A stretch of DNA of 64,000 nucleotides from Monosporascus cannonballus. Its lineage: Eukaryota > Ascomycota > Sordariomycetes > Xylariales. The stretch spans positions 1-64,000 of the forward strand of contig QJNS01000205.1 in the NCBI GenBank assembly GCA_004154925.1, given 5' to 3'. The position numbers and the translations under genes are program-made. Of this stretch, positions 12,416 to 24,872 are shown one piece after another (within the stretch, counting starts at the first letter, position 1; each line of letters opens with the position of its first letter). The notes under the pieces are model-generated. The model searched no databases, had not been told where the DNA came from, and saw only the letters and a program-made list of their open reading frames with translations.

Positions 12416-14889
12416 GAAAAGAAATATATAAAATATTTGTAATGAATCCATAAATAATTATTATAATATTAAATGTTTACCAAAACGTCCAAATATAAAT
12501 TCTTTAAAAAGAATTAAAGTTCTTAAAATTTATAATTAATACTAACGGTTTAGAACTGGACCGCCAACGGGTTAATACTATTAAAATATGGCTAAAGCGA
12601 AAATTAATTTATAATATTTAAGTATTTTTGGGATTTGGAAATTTTTATCGGAAGTTTATTATTTATTATTTGCATATTACCGAATTTATTATTAAATTCT
12701 TAAAAAAGGGGCAGGGCAAAAAAAAAGAGCATAATTCCGAGAGCTCGAAAAAATTAAAAAAACGTTCCGAAGCTTAAAAAATACCTTTTAATCGGCGACC
12801 ATTTTCTGACATTAAAATAATGCCACAAAATATCAGAATTAAAATAAATATCTTAATAAAAATTATATTAAGGATATTTTTATAAAAACATAAAACATAT
12901 TGACCCCTAATTATATATTGATTGCAAAAATCAAATCTAACCGCGAAACTGTAAATTACAAAATAATAAAAATTATTACCAATTATAAAAAACGTAAAAC
13001 ATTAACGGTAATATCTTAAAAGTACGGAAAAGATTTCTTAATATTTACCGATTACATAACGTTAAAAAATATAATAAAGGCGCCGGTAGGTAACCTTAAA
13101 AGAAAATGAACCCAATAGATTTATCGTTTAATGCAATTTAATTTTGAAATCTAATATTAATCGGACGTTGCCAACCCGGCGGATAAATTATTTAAACGCC
13201 CGGATTATATATTAAGGAAAATGGTGTATAAAAACGTAATTTTTACATTATTTAAAAAATTAGCATTTACGAAAAATATATCGGAAAACGTACGGAAACC
13301 GGTTGTAAATATCTAGCGCGATTTAGAGGATTATAAAAAAGCAAAAGGCCTTATAAAAACAAGGCAAAATTTGTTGGTTACAAAATTCTCCAACCGATTT
13401 TAGGTAACGAAAATTTAAATAACCACTATCCGCGTAAAAAAAACGGAAAACCTTTGTTATACGATTATAGGAAACTTTGGAAAAAAAATAAAAAATAAGG
13501 AATTATATATCTGCCAAACTTATTAATTAGAAATAACAATATAAATACAAATCGCAATAATAATATAATTAGCGGTTAAACAATAATAACCCCAAATTAT
13601 AACGGTATTATAATCGGATTTTAAAAAGTTTAAACAAATAAAATTAATATTAAGGTTATTATTTATAACTAATACGTCTTATATCATTTGGCAAAAAAAT
13701 TATCCAAAAACGGAACGGCATTTTAACTAAAAGTTTTCTGATAATTTTACGATCAGGTTCGAAAGTTGCAAATTAAGGATTTAAATGTTATAAAATTAAT
13801 ACGGATAACTGGACGCGAAACCGGAATAAAAGGAAAATAATTCCTGAATTTAAATAAGAATTTATCTTATCGGGATAAATTCGTAATCCCGTTATAAAAC
13901 GTTTTACGAAAATAACTAATTAATGAGTATTATAATAATTTAAAAGTAGGATATATGGGATATATCCAACGTTAAAACTAATAATTAAAAAGTTTTATTG
14001 GAAAAATATGGCGAACGATGTCCGAAAATATACCAAGTAATATCCGAATTACCAGAACATAATAAAATTATGCCATAAACTATATGGATAATTATAGCCT
14101 TTTCTATTACCTAAATAACTTTTTTAAAAATTTCGTCAAATTTTATTACGAGATTTCCCAAAAACCTAAATTTAAACGGGTTAAAGTATGACGTAATCCT
14201 GGTGATCGTCAACCGTTTTACGAAATTAAAACTATTTATCCTTATAGTTAAAACCTTAACCGCAGTTAAATTAACCCGATTATTTTATAGCGAAATTAAA
14301 TATAAATTCGGTATATTAACTGGAATTATTAATAATAAAAGTAAATTGTTAACAAATTAATTCTGGGCGAAATTTTACAAAAAACGAAAAATAAAACGGC
14401 AAATATTGACCGTTTATTATCCGTAAACCGATAAATAAATAAAACGTATTTATTAGGTTTTAAAATATTACTTTCATAATTACGTTAATAAATATTATGA
14501 TAATTAAAGAAATTTATTACGAAATACGGGATTCGTATATAATAATACGCAAAACGTATTTACCGGCCGTTTTCCGTTCAAAAACTTATATAAATATTAT
14601 TTAAGAATATTAAAATATTTTTTATAAAAGGTTAAAAATAAATATAAAAAATTAAAACCTATTTTGAAAAAAATAACAGTTATTTATCGAACAATATACG
14701 AATATTAGGAAAAAAATAACGGCAGCCCAAAAAAATATTATAATGAATGTTATATATTTATAGAATTTTAATTGAGGCAACAAATAAATTTGTCGACCAA
14801 ATATTTTATGTTTAAAAATAAAAGATTGGTATTTATTTATATTTAAATTACAATTAAGAAAATAGGTTTTTCAGCGAATAAAATAATCG

Positions 14890-15140
14890 TTTTTATTAAA
14901 TATTAACGGATATATAATGTATTTCTAATATTTTTACTAAACCAGTAATATAATCGGAAACCGGGCGATATTTAAATAACGCTACCGGACCTAACAGGAA
15001 AATAGGGAAAATAAATGGTAAAAGATATTATTTATTACCGGGATAACCGGGAGAAACATAAATATCTAATTAAAAAAAAGGCTAACCTGCCGAATACAAG
15101 CCGTAAAAACCCCGAAACTATTTCGAATATACGTTTAAAA
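14890..15140 (+). pseudogene. Decayed integrase C-terminus and chromodomain of element A
   Basis: Just upstream of about 14950 the frame has NVFLIFLLNQ, fitting the conserved 'HxVFHVSLL' block that precedes chromodomains in gypsy integrases. From 15018 another frame reads VKDIIYYRDNREKHKYLIK, then a motif resembling the end of a chromodomain (NPETISNI for WEP..NL.N). The chromodomain would have guided insertion to marked chromatin. Small frame changes separate the two blocks. Confidence 0.75.
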
Positions 15141-16834
15141 TATTATAACGCTATAAAAAATTAAATACGTATATAAAAAATGAAATAATCTAATAATTGC
15201 AAAATAATAATAATACGATCGGAAATTAATTATTCAATAATTTTAAAAATCATTAAAAACAATTTTAATCAAAATTAAAATATTAATACTAAAATATTAT
15301 TTAATTATTTAATTATTTAATTATTTTTAAATTTTTGGCGAATAATTATTTTATTATATAACGGTCGAAAGTTTATAAGGGATATAAAAAAATTAAATTT
15401 TTTTTCGAAAACAAAATTTCCTATTTAAATATTAAATTTTATATTAATTAGCTTTTAATAATCGCATAAAAGATATTAAATTAGGAATATTAAAATGTTA
15501 TCGGAAAATATATAATAACTAAAAGCGGATACATTTATTAAATTTATTAGGCGGAAAACCCGGAAAAAACTTAAAAGTATTTTATTTTTTATAAAGAATA
15601 AGGCTTAAATAATCGGAATATAATTTATTACTAGTTGAAAATAAGGCGCCGTCCTTAAAACGCTTAATATTTTTAAATTTAATAACAGTTTCACCCGGCA
15701 AAATGACTTTTTAATTATAATTATTAATAAATATCAGAATTTCGTTAAAACGTTGCAAAATGGGCGAAGAATATTCGTGAACGGGGAACGTAATAATATA
15801 ACGGCTTTCGAAAATCGCCTTATTTATAAAGATACCTTAAAATTACGCTTAATCGGAAATTAATGGAGAAATAATAAAAAAGGAATTATAATATTTACAA
15901 AAAATGTTTAAACCTGTAACCTTATAAAACGGCATTAAAACTAGATTTCTGTAGTTATAACGGATAATCGGAAATCGATTTTAATTCTATTAAGGAAATA
16001 ATATTCCTTAATAATAATTACGTTAAAAGCGAATTCGGCCTTGCGAAAAACGTCGAGTCGACGACCGACCGCAATTAGGTCGGAATATTCGTATTAAGTA
16101 TCCGCAATACGAACCTTTTCGAGTTCGTCGATTAACTCCTAGTTATCGGTACCGAATTAAAAAACCGTTTAGGCGGTACCTTTAAAAACGATCGAAATCT
16201 AAACGGAAATTAAAAGATATTAATAATATTAAAAATAATTATTTATTACGCAAAAGGTTTTATAATAATAATTAGTTATAACGGAATTTAAAATACCCAA
16301 AAGTTAAACGTAAACTATATAATAATCCAAATAACGTTATATTACGCAAATATAATATAACTTATTACCGCCCGAAATACGATTAATATTTATTTTATTA
16401 TCGGCATCAAAAGAATAACGTTTAAAGAAATCCTAATTTTCCTTAATATGAAAATATTATTTTTTTGGAACTCCTTATAAAGAAAAATATGGTAAACGGA
16501 AATAATACGTAAATTAAAAGGAAAAAGCGAAATACAAATAAAGAAATACGGGAAACCGAATGAAATATGCATATAAAAATATAAAGATATAGGCGCGAAG
16601 AGAAAAAAGAAAAAAGGTAAATAAAGTAAGGTTAAAAATGAATTATAATAAAGCACTAGGCGGAATATAATTAATTACGTAATATAATAGGTATTAATTA
16701 TTACAATAATTATTTATACTATAATATAACGGTAAATTATTAATAAATATATATAACCAAATTTACAAAACGCGTTATATCAAATTAATGATAATATTAT
16801 TAAAGATTAACAGCTTAAAAAAGGGAAATAATTA

Positions 16835-17038
16835 TGAAAATATAGCCCTTATAAGGATAAGGCTGGTAACCAACCAGCTACCGATTAGTTACCGACTTAT
16901 TTATTAATATAAATCCACTATCTGGCAGCTAATAAAAAATGCCAGATGGAAGTAACCTAATACATTTATTTCTTAGAATCTGCTTCACGACTGGTCGGAA
17001 ATCACCTTACCCGGCTCACAGCTATTTATTATCTTATA
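16835..17038 (+). repeat. 3' LTR of element A
   Basis: Partner of 9625-9830, preceded by a purine-rich stretch (AAAAAAGGGAAATAAT, ending at about 16832) that fits a polypurine tract. This confirms the + orientation. It ends CTTATA, corresponding to TTTACA in the 5' copy. Confidence 0.9.
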
Positions 17039-17043
17039 AAAAT

Positions 17044-17281
17044 AATATAAATACATTTGAGTTGTATTATTTTAAATCAAACAAAAACGATAAAATATAA
17101 TATATATTAATTATTGTAATATCCGATTTTTTGGTTTAACGGAATTCAAATAAATCGTTTCGTAAAATTAATTAATGATTTATTAAATTATTTAAGAGTT
17201 TTGAGTATATTTTATATAATAATTGATATACCCGAAAAATACGTATATTTTTTAAACAAAATTCACATTTATTATAGTACA
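17044..17281. other. AT-rich spacer between elements A and B
   Basis: About 240 bp of AT-rich DNA lies between the target duplication of A and that of B. No feature was recognised. Confidence 0.7.
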
Positions 17282-17286
17282 CCTTA

Positions 17287-17710
17287 TGTTACGGATCCCC
17301 GAGTAGACCCGTTCTGGAGGCCCCAGGGCTGCAGAAGGGGGAAAGCTCCACACTCTAAGTTACGTAACTTAGAATGATTTAATTAATTTATTAGATTATA
17401 TAAATTACTGTAATCTGGGTGATTTAGCAGATCCAAGAGATCAGTATTATACCAGCAGAATGAAAAAAGGTATAAAGGCTTCAGGTTCCTTATGTAAATA
17501 GCCACTTACTTAGTTTTTCGCTTTTTAGCTATTAATCTAAGCTTTTAGTCTGGAGGCAATTATACTGTTTTCTAATTAAAGGAAAAGTTTTTAAACCTTT
17601 TTAACGAACAAAACCATTAAGTTATTCCTTGTCCTATTATTATTTGCAAATTAAGACCTATTTCGGATATTATTTATATTTCCAGGTAGATATATAACAG
17701 GTTCGTTATA
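17287..17710 (+). repeat. 5' LTR of element B
   Basis: 424 bp, the same length as its partner. In its first ~280 bp this copy mostly keeps G but has T where the partner has C. A TGGTA at 17714, just inside the LTR, is a possible tRNA primer site. Confidence 0.95.
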
Positions 17711-18350
17711 TTTTGGTAATTCCTTAATTAATAGCCGACGAATAATTTACCGTCTAATTGGGATATAAGCTTTCTTAAACTTAATATAAACGATAATATA
17801 AAACGATATTTAAAAGATAAATAATATATCCGATCCCTATTATTAATTAGTAAAAAATTAATAATAAGATTAAACGATTTACTATTTATTAAAAAAGTTT
17901 TCTAATTAATAAATAATATGGCACCTTTTATTACTAAATTTTAAGGTGGCCCTTTTTCCTTTTAACCCTAATAATAACCTTTATCCGTAAGGGAAATAAT
18001 TAAGGTATAAAGAAGTAAAATAAATAAAGAGAAAAAAAATATCCGGCTGGAAAACAGAAAAAAAAGGTATTAAAACATTTAATTGAAAAAAAAAACTTAT
18101 TATAGAAAAACGATTAGACCTTTTAGCCCAAGAGGTTAAAAGCCTAAAAAAAAAGAATATTTGGCTCGCCAAAGAAAAAAAACCGGCTTTTCCACAATTT
18201 GGCTTTTTAAAGGGACGAAGTTAAAGGGCTAACTACCGACTACCTTCGTTAAATACAAGATAAGCACCAGAAAAAATTTCGATTTTATTATTGTTCGGCG
18301 TAAACCGGATATAGGAAAAAATTGTTCCACCCCCTAGTTATTACGGAATG

Positions 18351-19120
18351 CCAAACGTTAAGGGCTATAAGCTAACTTCCCCTAAGCCTTACGATAAATC
18401 AAAGAACTTTAATAAATTTTTGGTCCGGGCCAAATTTTACCTTAAGTTCTATAAAAATTCTTTAACGGAAAATTATTAAAAGGTAATAACTATCTCCTAA
18501 TTACTAACCGGACGAATCCGGGAATAATTCGAGCCCATTTTAACGGATTACTTTAAAAAATATCCAAAGGAATTTTCAAACCTTATTAATTATGTTTTCG
18601 GTAAATACGGTTACTTTAAAAAAAAAAGTACGAACCTTATTTAAAAATCTTAATAAAAAATAATATGTAATTAAATAATTTTATCTTTTTAATTAAATTA
18701 AATTAACATTTAAGTATACGACCGAATTTAACCGCTTAACAGTTATTTTAAACCTATTCGAAAATACGTTATTTTATCCTTTTATAACGGCTTAAAACCC
18801 TAAGTTAAAAACGAAATATATATAAAACTCAAAATAAAGTCCTTTGCAAAATATATTAATAAAGTTATTATTATTAACTGTCGTACCTTTAATCGGTGCT
18901 TCGAAAAAAAAGAACCGGCAGACAAAATACTAATAAGGGCTTTAGCAGCCGAACCAAGAAAAACAAAGGCAAGCCTTAAAAGAAAACGAATTCCGTTTCG
19001 AAGGAACCTAAGAAAAACAAATTTAAAGTGGAATATTTTAATTATAATAAAAAGGGATATTTCAAGAACGAATACTGTTTTCCTGCTAAAAGGAACTCCA
19101 AAAAAGGAGGAATTCTTTAA
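18351..19120 (+). pseudogene. Decayed gag of element B
   Basis: From 18351 the frame reads PNVKGYKLTSPKPYDKS and continues through FLVRAKFYLKFY and LLTGRIRE, matching the Retrotrans_gag style capsid domain of fungal gypsy elements. In another frame, 19034-19075 gives YFNYNKKGYFKNEY, a CCHC knuckle with Cys, Cys, His and Cys all changed to Tyr. The shift between the two blocks implies at least one indel. Gag would have formed the particle; this copy cannot. The open frame on the opposite strand here is a shadow. Confidence 0.88.
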
Positions 19121-20079
19121 CCCCAAAAAAAGTCAGGATAATTAAATAAAAAACAGATAATAAGGCAAAAAAAAAAAGAAAAAAAAAATTAGTTCGACTT
19201 CCTCCCAGCCAAAATTTACTATTATCATAACCACTTAGGTTTAAAGCAATATCCCAAAGTACGAAAACTATTCCATTTGCCAGGATTTTAAGGTTAAAAC
19301 CTATAAATATTATCCAGGATAAACGGTTTCCAGGATAACCATAAAGTTAAAATATTTTTACTATTTTAACATACAAAAATGTAAAATATATAATACAAAC
19401 GGTTAATTTCGACTAAATATCAGTAATTACGAATAATTATCCCTGGAGCTTTATAAGTTCCCAAAATACATTATTTACCAAAAGATATTATCAGTAAACC
19501 CTTACGAATTATTATATTTTACCGTCTATTATCAGGACGATTATTTCGTTTATTTTATAATTAAAAAAAATAATAACTTTTGGCCTAAATAAAACGAAAA
19601 AATATTTACCGAATTAAACGATAAATACAAATATACAAAAACCCCTTAATAATTAAAATACTTTAAATCTTGTTATTTACATTTTAATTTAAAACGGAAT
19701 CGGAAGGCCATATCGTAAACATACTTATGTTACGCCTTAACGCTTTATATTTAATACGAACTTCTAGATATAGGAATATTTCTTTCGGAAATATACCTTT
19801 CCGACCTTATAATTTAAAAAATACAAAACTAAAAGATAAACCAAAAAAACCAGTTATTTTCGGATATTAGTTAGGCAAAAAGAAATACTACAAATGCATA
19901 GATAATTACTGTACCAAATATGCAGCCAAAAAGGCTCGAAAATAAAAACGCTTTTTCGCAAGCAAACCGCGTTAATTAAAAAACAATAAAGGCCTTTAAA
20001 AATAAGGTATCAAAAAACCTTAATATACAAAACCTTATATAAAGCAGCAAAAAAATTACGCAGTTAAATAAAGATTTCT

Positions 20080-22780
20080 TTTCGATATAAAGGTAAAACG
20101 TTTAAAGCTATAATCGACTTAAAAGCCGAAAAAAAAATTATTTTTCCTGTAATAGCAAAAAAATATCAGATTCCCTAAAAATACAAATTAAAGTTTTACA
20201 AATTACGTAAAATAAACGGAAGTTTATTTACGTACGAAAATAGGCGAATCTTTCGAAAAACTAAGGAATTCCTCGTACAAATTTAAGGATACCAAAAACG
20301 GATTTCGTTAAATATTGCCGACATCTTTAGATAAAATATCATTTTAAAAATACTATAATTTAAGTCCAGCAATTTACATATTAACTAAAAATATTAAATA
20401 CTTTTATAAGAAAATAAGCCACCCGAAAAAAATAATTAAAAGATTTATTATGTTATTAAGGAAATCCAAATTACAAATTAACCTTTTATAATACTACCTA
20501 AGTATCGACGGTTCAAAAAATTATTTAAGGATAAAAAAGAATACGAATTATTACCTTATGGCTAATGGGATCATAAAATACCTATTAAGAAAAAATATTA
20601 TCCTAAACTTTATAAAATTTATTATATAAACCCTAATAAATTAAAAGCCTTATAAAAAAGTATTTAAATTAACTTAAAAAAATATATTTAACCTTTTGAC
20701 TTCCTAATTAAATACCCCGTCTTTATGGTACCAAAAACCAAAGATAAAAAGCAAAAAATTAACGAAAACGGAAACCTGGTTTTTAAAAAAGTAATTAAAT
20801 ATAAATAATTAAACGATATTATAATTAAAAACGGATATCCCTTAACTTTTATAAGTACGTTAAAAAAGAACGTTAATAAAGCAAAATAATTTACTGCATT
20901 TAATCTCCGAAACGGTTATAACCATATCAAAATAATTAAAAAAAAAATGGAAAACAGTATTTAAAACGATATATGGATTTTACGAATACAAAATAATGCC
21001 CATAGGATTTACTAATATTTCCGCCAGTTTTTAACGCCTAATTATAATTACATTCAAAAAATTTCTGGACAAATTTATATTCGTTTATCTCGACGATATC
21101 CTTATTTACTTCGAAATTTTCGATAAATACAAAAAGCAAATTACCCAAATACTCCAAATATTAAACGAAATAAATATCCGGGTTAACCCAGCCAAAAGCA
21201 TATAGCGCACATAAAAACTAAACTTTCTGGGATATACTTTTACCCCCGGCCAAATCCAAATTTAATACTTTAAAATAAAAGCAATTAAAAACTGGCCCAT
21301 CCCCAATAAGGCGACCGTTACAGATATCCGGCAAATCTTAGGATTTACGGATTACGTACGCGGCCTAATTAAAGAATACGGAAATATAATTAAATTATTA
21401 ACGAAACTTATTACTAAAAAATACATAAGAAAAAAGTTCGAATTCCCAGAAAAAGCAAAAAAAATATTTCAGATTTTGAAAAATATAATTATTAACGTAC
21501 CCATAATAAAATTACCTAACGTAAACAAAAAAAACGCCTAAAGACAAATATTTTAAATTACGTATTAAATATTATCCTAAAATAATTAAAAAATAATAAT
21601 AAATGGTATCCAGTAATATATTATTTAAAAACATTTCGAAATATAAAGTTCAAATATTAGATTTACGACAAAAAGCTATTAGTAATTATTAACGCTTTTA
21701 AAAAATAAAAGCCTTCTCTTAATAAAACGAAAAAACCTTTCGATATTTACTTTAATTACAAAAATTTTATTCGATTTATAAAAACTTAAAAGCTAAATAA
21801 ATAACATAAAAAATAAATAATTTTCTTATCCAAGTTTAATTTTAAAATATATCATATTAAGGGAAAAAAATATTTACGCAGATATTCTTAGTTACAAAAG
21901 CGATTACGATTCAAAAATTCCTAAAAAAGCATATAAATACTATAGTATAATTAAAATAGCATAATATAATTATACGAAATTTTAAAAAAGTTATCCTTCG
22001 AAATTTTGATATAATTCCGAAATTCTTACGATAAAAAGGAACAAAAAAAAGTTCAGCAGTTAAAAGGATAACTAAAAAACCAGTTACTATATTATGGCAA
22101 AATCTATGTTCCTAAGGATTAACGGGAACAATTTATAAAGGAATTTCATGAAAATTTATTGTACGGATACCAAGGAATTTTTAAAATTACCAGACGGTTG
22201 TAAAAATAATACGATTTCCCTAAATTACGCCGTATAATTAAAAATATTATTAAAGATTACAATATCTATAATAAGATTAAGGTAATACGCTATAAGCCTT
22301 ACGGGTTATTACAATTTACCGATATTCCTAATAAGGTATAGAATATCATAACTTAGGATTTTATTATTAACCTACCTTCCTTTAAAGACTTAATTACTGG
22401 AGTTAAGTATAACGGAATCTGGGTAATTATTAACAGACCTACTAAGTATGGGTACTTTTTACCTTTCAAAAAAAATGCAACGGTAAAACAATTAACTTAC
22501 GCTTTTATTAGATATTACTTAAACAAATACGAAATACCAAAAAAAATCGTTTCTAATAAAAATACGCTATTTATTTCAAAATTCGGCACCAACTTTTTCA
22601 AACGAATCGGTATTAAACTTAAATTTTTAACAACGTATTATCCTTAAACGGATGGATAAACAAAACGACTTAATTAAATTCTAAAACAATATTTTCGAAG
22701 TTACATTAATTACTAATAGAACAATTAAATAAAGCTTTTACCATTAACATAAATCGCTTATAACATATTTATTAACGAAA
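20080..22780 (+). pseudogene. Decayed pol of element B (protease, RT, integrase)
   Basis: Protease: AIIDLKAE with Asp at 20116-20118 fits the DSGAE active site after TCA to TTA and GGA to AAA. Reverse transcriptase: KTIYGFYEYKIMP, then VYLDDILIY with YLDD intact at 21086-21097. Integrase: the first catalytic Asp is kept at 22357-22359. The second is Asn (SNKNTLF, 22552-22572) and the Glu is Lys (RLN-stop-ILKQY). TDG with flanking stops follows YYP. Frames differ between the domains, so indels or an original frameshift are present. The identification is secure and the enzyme set is dead. Confidence 0.92.
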
Positions 22781-24111
22781 ACATAAACGTATCTCCTTAT
22801 ACAGCTATATACGGACATAAAACAAAAACAAAACAACCTCAATAACTACTTAACAAAATACCAAAAATTACTACAATTACCCCAAAAGCAAAAACGTTAA
22901 CAACAAAAATCAAAATAATTTAGGCTCATCTTTACGGAAAATTAAAGTTTCTTCAGAAAAAAATGGCCCAATACTACAACAAAAAAAAATAAGGTTTACT
23001 TATTACGCCAAAAGCAAAATACAATTTTAAACATCTCTTAAATTAAAATAAAAAAACCCAGCGATAAACTCGATTTTAAAAAAATTTAACCCATTCAAAA
23101 TTAATAAAGTTATTTCCAAAACCAATTATTAATTATCGCTACCCAAAAACATAAAGATACACCTTATTTTCCATGTTTCCCTGCTTAAACCAACACCCAA
23201 AAACGTCCCGTTAAAAATAAACCTGGAACTTGAAAAAAACTTTGACGAATATAAAATCGAACAAATACTGGACTCCAAAATAATCAAAAACAAAATTTAA
23301 TACCTAATCAAATAAAAAAATTACCCACGGGAAAAAAATATATAGAAATTACTTAACCATTTAACAAATACGATAAACTTAATTAAGACGTTTTACCGCC
23401 AAAATCTTAACCGACCGTTTCTAACGCGGCCAAAGTCACAGGCGATAACGGTCCCCTACTTAAATTTAAACCTTCGGCGTTCCAATCGAAAAAAATAAAC
23501 GCCTCGGTTATGGCGTTTATTTCTAAAACAAGCTATACTTGCTTCGTTTCCACACGACATCGTTTCTTTTCCATTTTTTCCCGCTTTTCTAATTAATCTA
23601 ACTCATAACCCTCGAAAAACAACTATAACTTTTTTTCTTCAAAATATTTCCCTAACAACGCAAACGTTATAATTTATTTATTTTTTTTGACATTTCCTCT
23701 TAAAATTTTCGCTACAATTCCACAAATTCGTCTTTAACAGCACGACGCTCCTTTTAAAAACGGTCGCATTTAAAACTAATATTTTTTTAACAAAAACATG
23801 GCAATTACTAATCCGTCACAGTAACGTTAACAACGGATACAGTAATAACAACTTAAAATGCTTTCCGTCATAAAGCACTTAAACTTCCCGAATAAAAAAC
23901 AATTGGAACAAGGTAACACCTTAAACCCAAACTTAAAAATATAAGCAAACCGGTTATTACGAATTTAACGTTAATTCGTACGGGATTAATACGTCGATTT
24001 TTCTACTCAACCCGCTATGGTAAATTAGCAATAAGAAAACGATTTTCAATTAAAAAAAAAGGGACTTACCTTTTTATCTTTAGGACAAAAATCCTAAAAG
24101 GAAAAAAATGG

Positions 24112-24535
24112 TATTACGGATCCCCGAATAAACCCGTTCTGGAGGCCCCAAGGCTGCAAAAAAAGGAAAACTCCACACTTTAAATCACGTAACTTAAAGT
24201 AATCTAACTAATCTATTAAATCACATAAATTACTGTAATCTAAGTAATCTAACAGATCCAAAAAATCAATATCACACCAACAAAATGGAAAAAGGTATAA
24301 AGGCTTCAGGTTCCTTATATAAATAACCACCTACTTAATTTTTCGCTCTTTAACTATCAATCTAAGCTCTCAATCTGGAAACAACTGCACCGTTCTCTGA
24401 TTAAGGGAAAAATCTTTAAACCTCTTTAACGAACAAAACCACTAAATCATTCCTCGCCCTATTGTTACCTGCAAATCAAGACCCATTTCGGATATTGCTT
24501 ATATCTCCAGGTGGATGTATAACAGGTTCGTTACA
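24112..24535 (+). repeat. 3' LTR of element B
   Basis: 424-bp partner of 17287-17710. In its first ~280 bp it mostly keeps C but has A where the 5' copy has G. In the last ~150 bp it is the less mutated copy. Retained blocks include ATAAAGGCTTCAGGTTCCTT. Confidence 0.95.
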
Positions 24536-24540
24536 CCTTA

Positions 24541-24872
24541 CTTGCTTATTAAGAGTTATTTTAATATATTTCGAAATAATAATAAATTTTTTTTATTTCT
24601 TTTTAGTAACATTAGTTCCCGATATATTAATGAAAATTTTAATACTTTATAAAAGTTAAAAAGCCTTGAAAACATAATTTGTACATATGGTTTGAGCTTT
24701 GGCAAAAATTAAAAATATATTGGAAATATTATATAATAAAACATTAGAACATTTTTATAATATTAATATATCTGTACAATTTCTTAACGTCATGATATAT
24801 TTAAATAATGTATATTTTCGTTTATATAATTTTAATTTTGTTTAAATTTTCCTATTTTAAATTTGCTGAACA
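24541..24872. other. AT-rich spacer between element B and the Fot1-like element
   Basis: About 330 bp of AT-rich sequence. The short open stretch starting inside the LTR at 24462 runs into it and has no recognisable motif. Nothing else was seen. Confidence 0.7.

Larger units (their letters stand above)
9620..17043 (+). mobile_element. Ty3/gypsy chromovirus 'A', full length, RIP-inactivated
   Basis: Two ~205-bp LTRs (9625-9830 and about 16835-17038) bracket a 7-kb interior. A perfect 5-bp target duplication AAAAT lies outside them (9620-9624 and 17039-17043). The + strand carries a gag zinc knuckle, a reverse transcriptase with the motif order of Ty3/gypsy, and a C-terminal chromodomain-like block. 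That order identifies a chromovirus of the MAGGY/Tf1 type common in ascomycetes. Every coding block is broken by TAA/TAG and C-to-T type missense changes, so the copy is dead. It probably inserted alone, since the duplication is intact. Confidence 0.93.
17282..24540 (+). mobile_element. Ty3/gypsy element 'B', full length, RIP-inactivated
   Basis: Two 424-bp LTRs (17287-17710 and 24112-24535) begin TG/TA and end TTA-C/T-A. They are flanked by the perfect 5-bp duplication CCTTA (17282-17286 and 24536-24540). The interior on the + strand follows gag, zinc knuckle, aspartic protease, reverse transcriptase, integrase, which is the Ty3/gypsy order. A purine-rich AAAAGGAAAAAAATGG precedes the 3' LTR. 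All frames carry RIP-type stops, yet the RT box YLDD is still intact. It appears less decayed than element A. Confidence 0.95.

Noticed and set aside
16390..16656. An 88-codon minus-strand frame rich in hydrophobic residues
   Set aside because: It is low-complexity AT-rich sequence antisense to the 3' part of element A, with no motif.
18800..19126. A 108-codon minus-strand frame
   Set aside because: It is antisense to the gag and zinc-knuckle region of element B.
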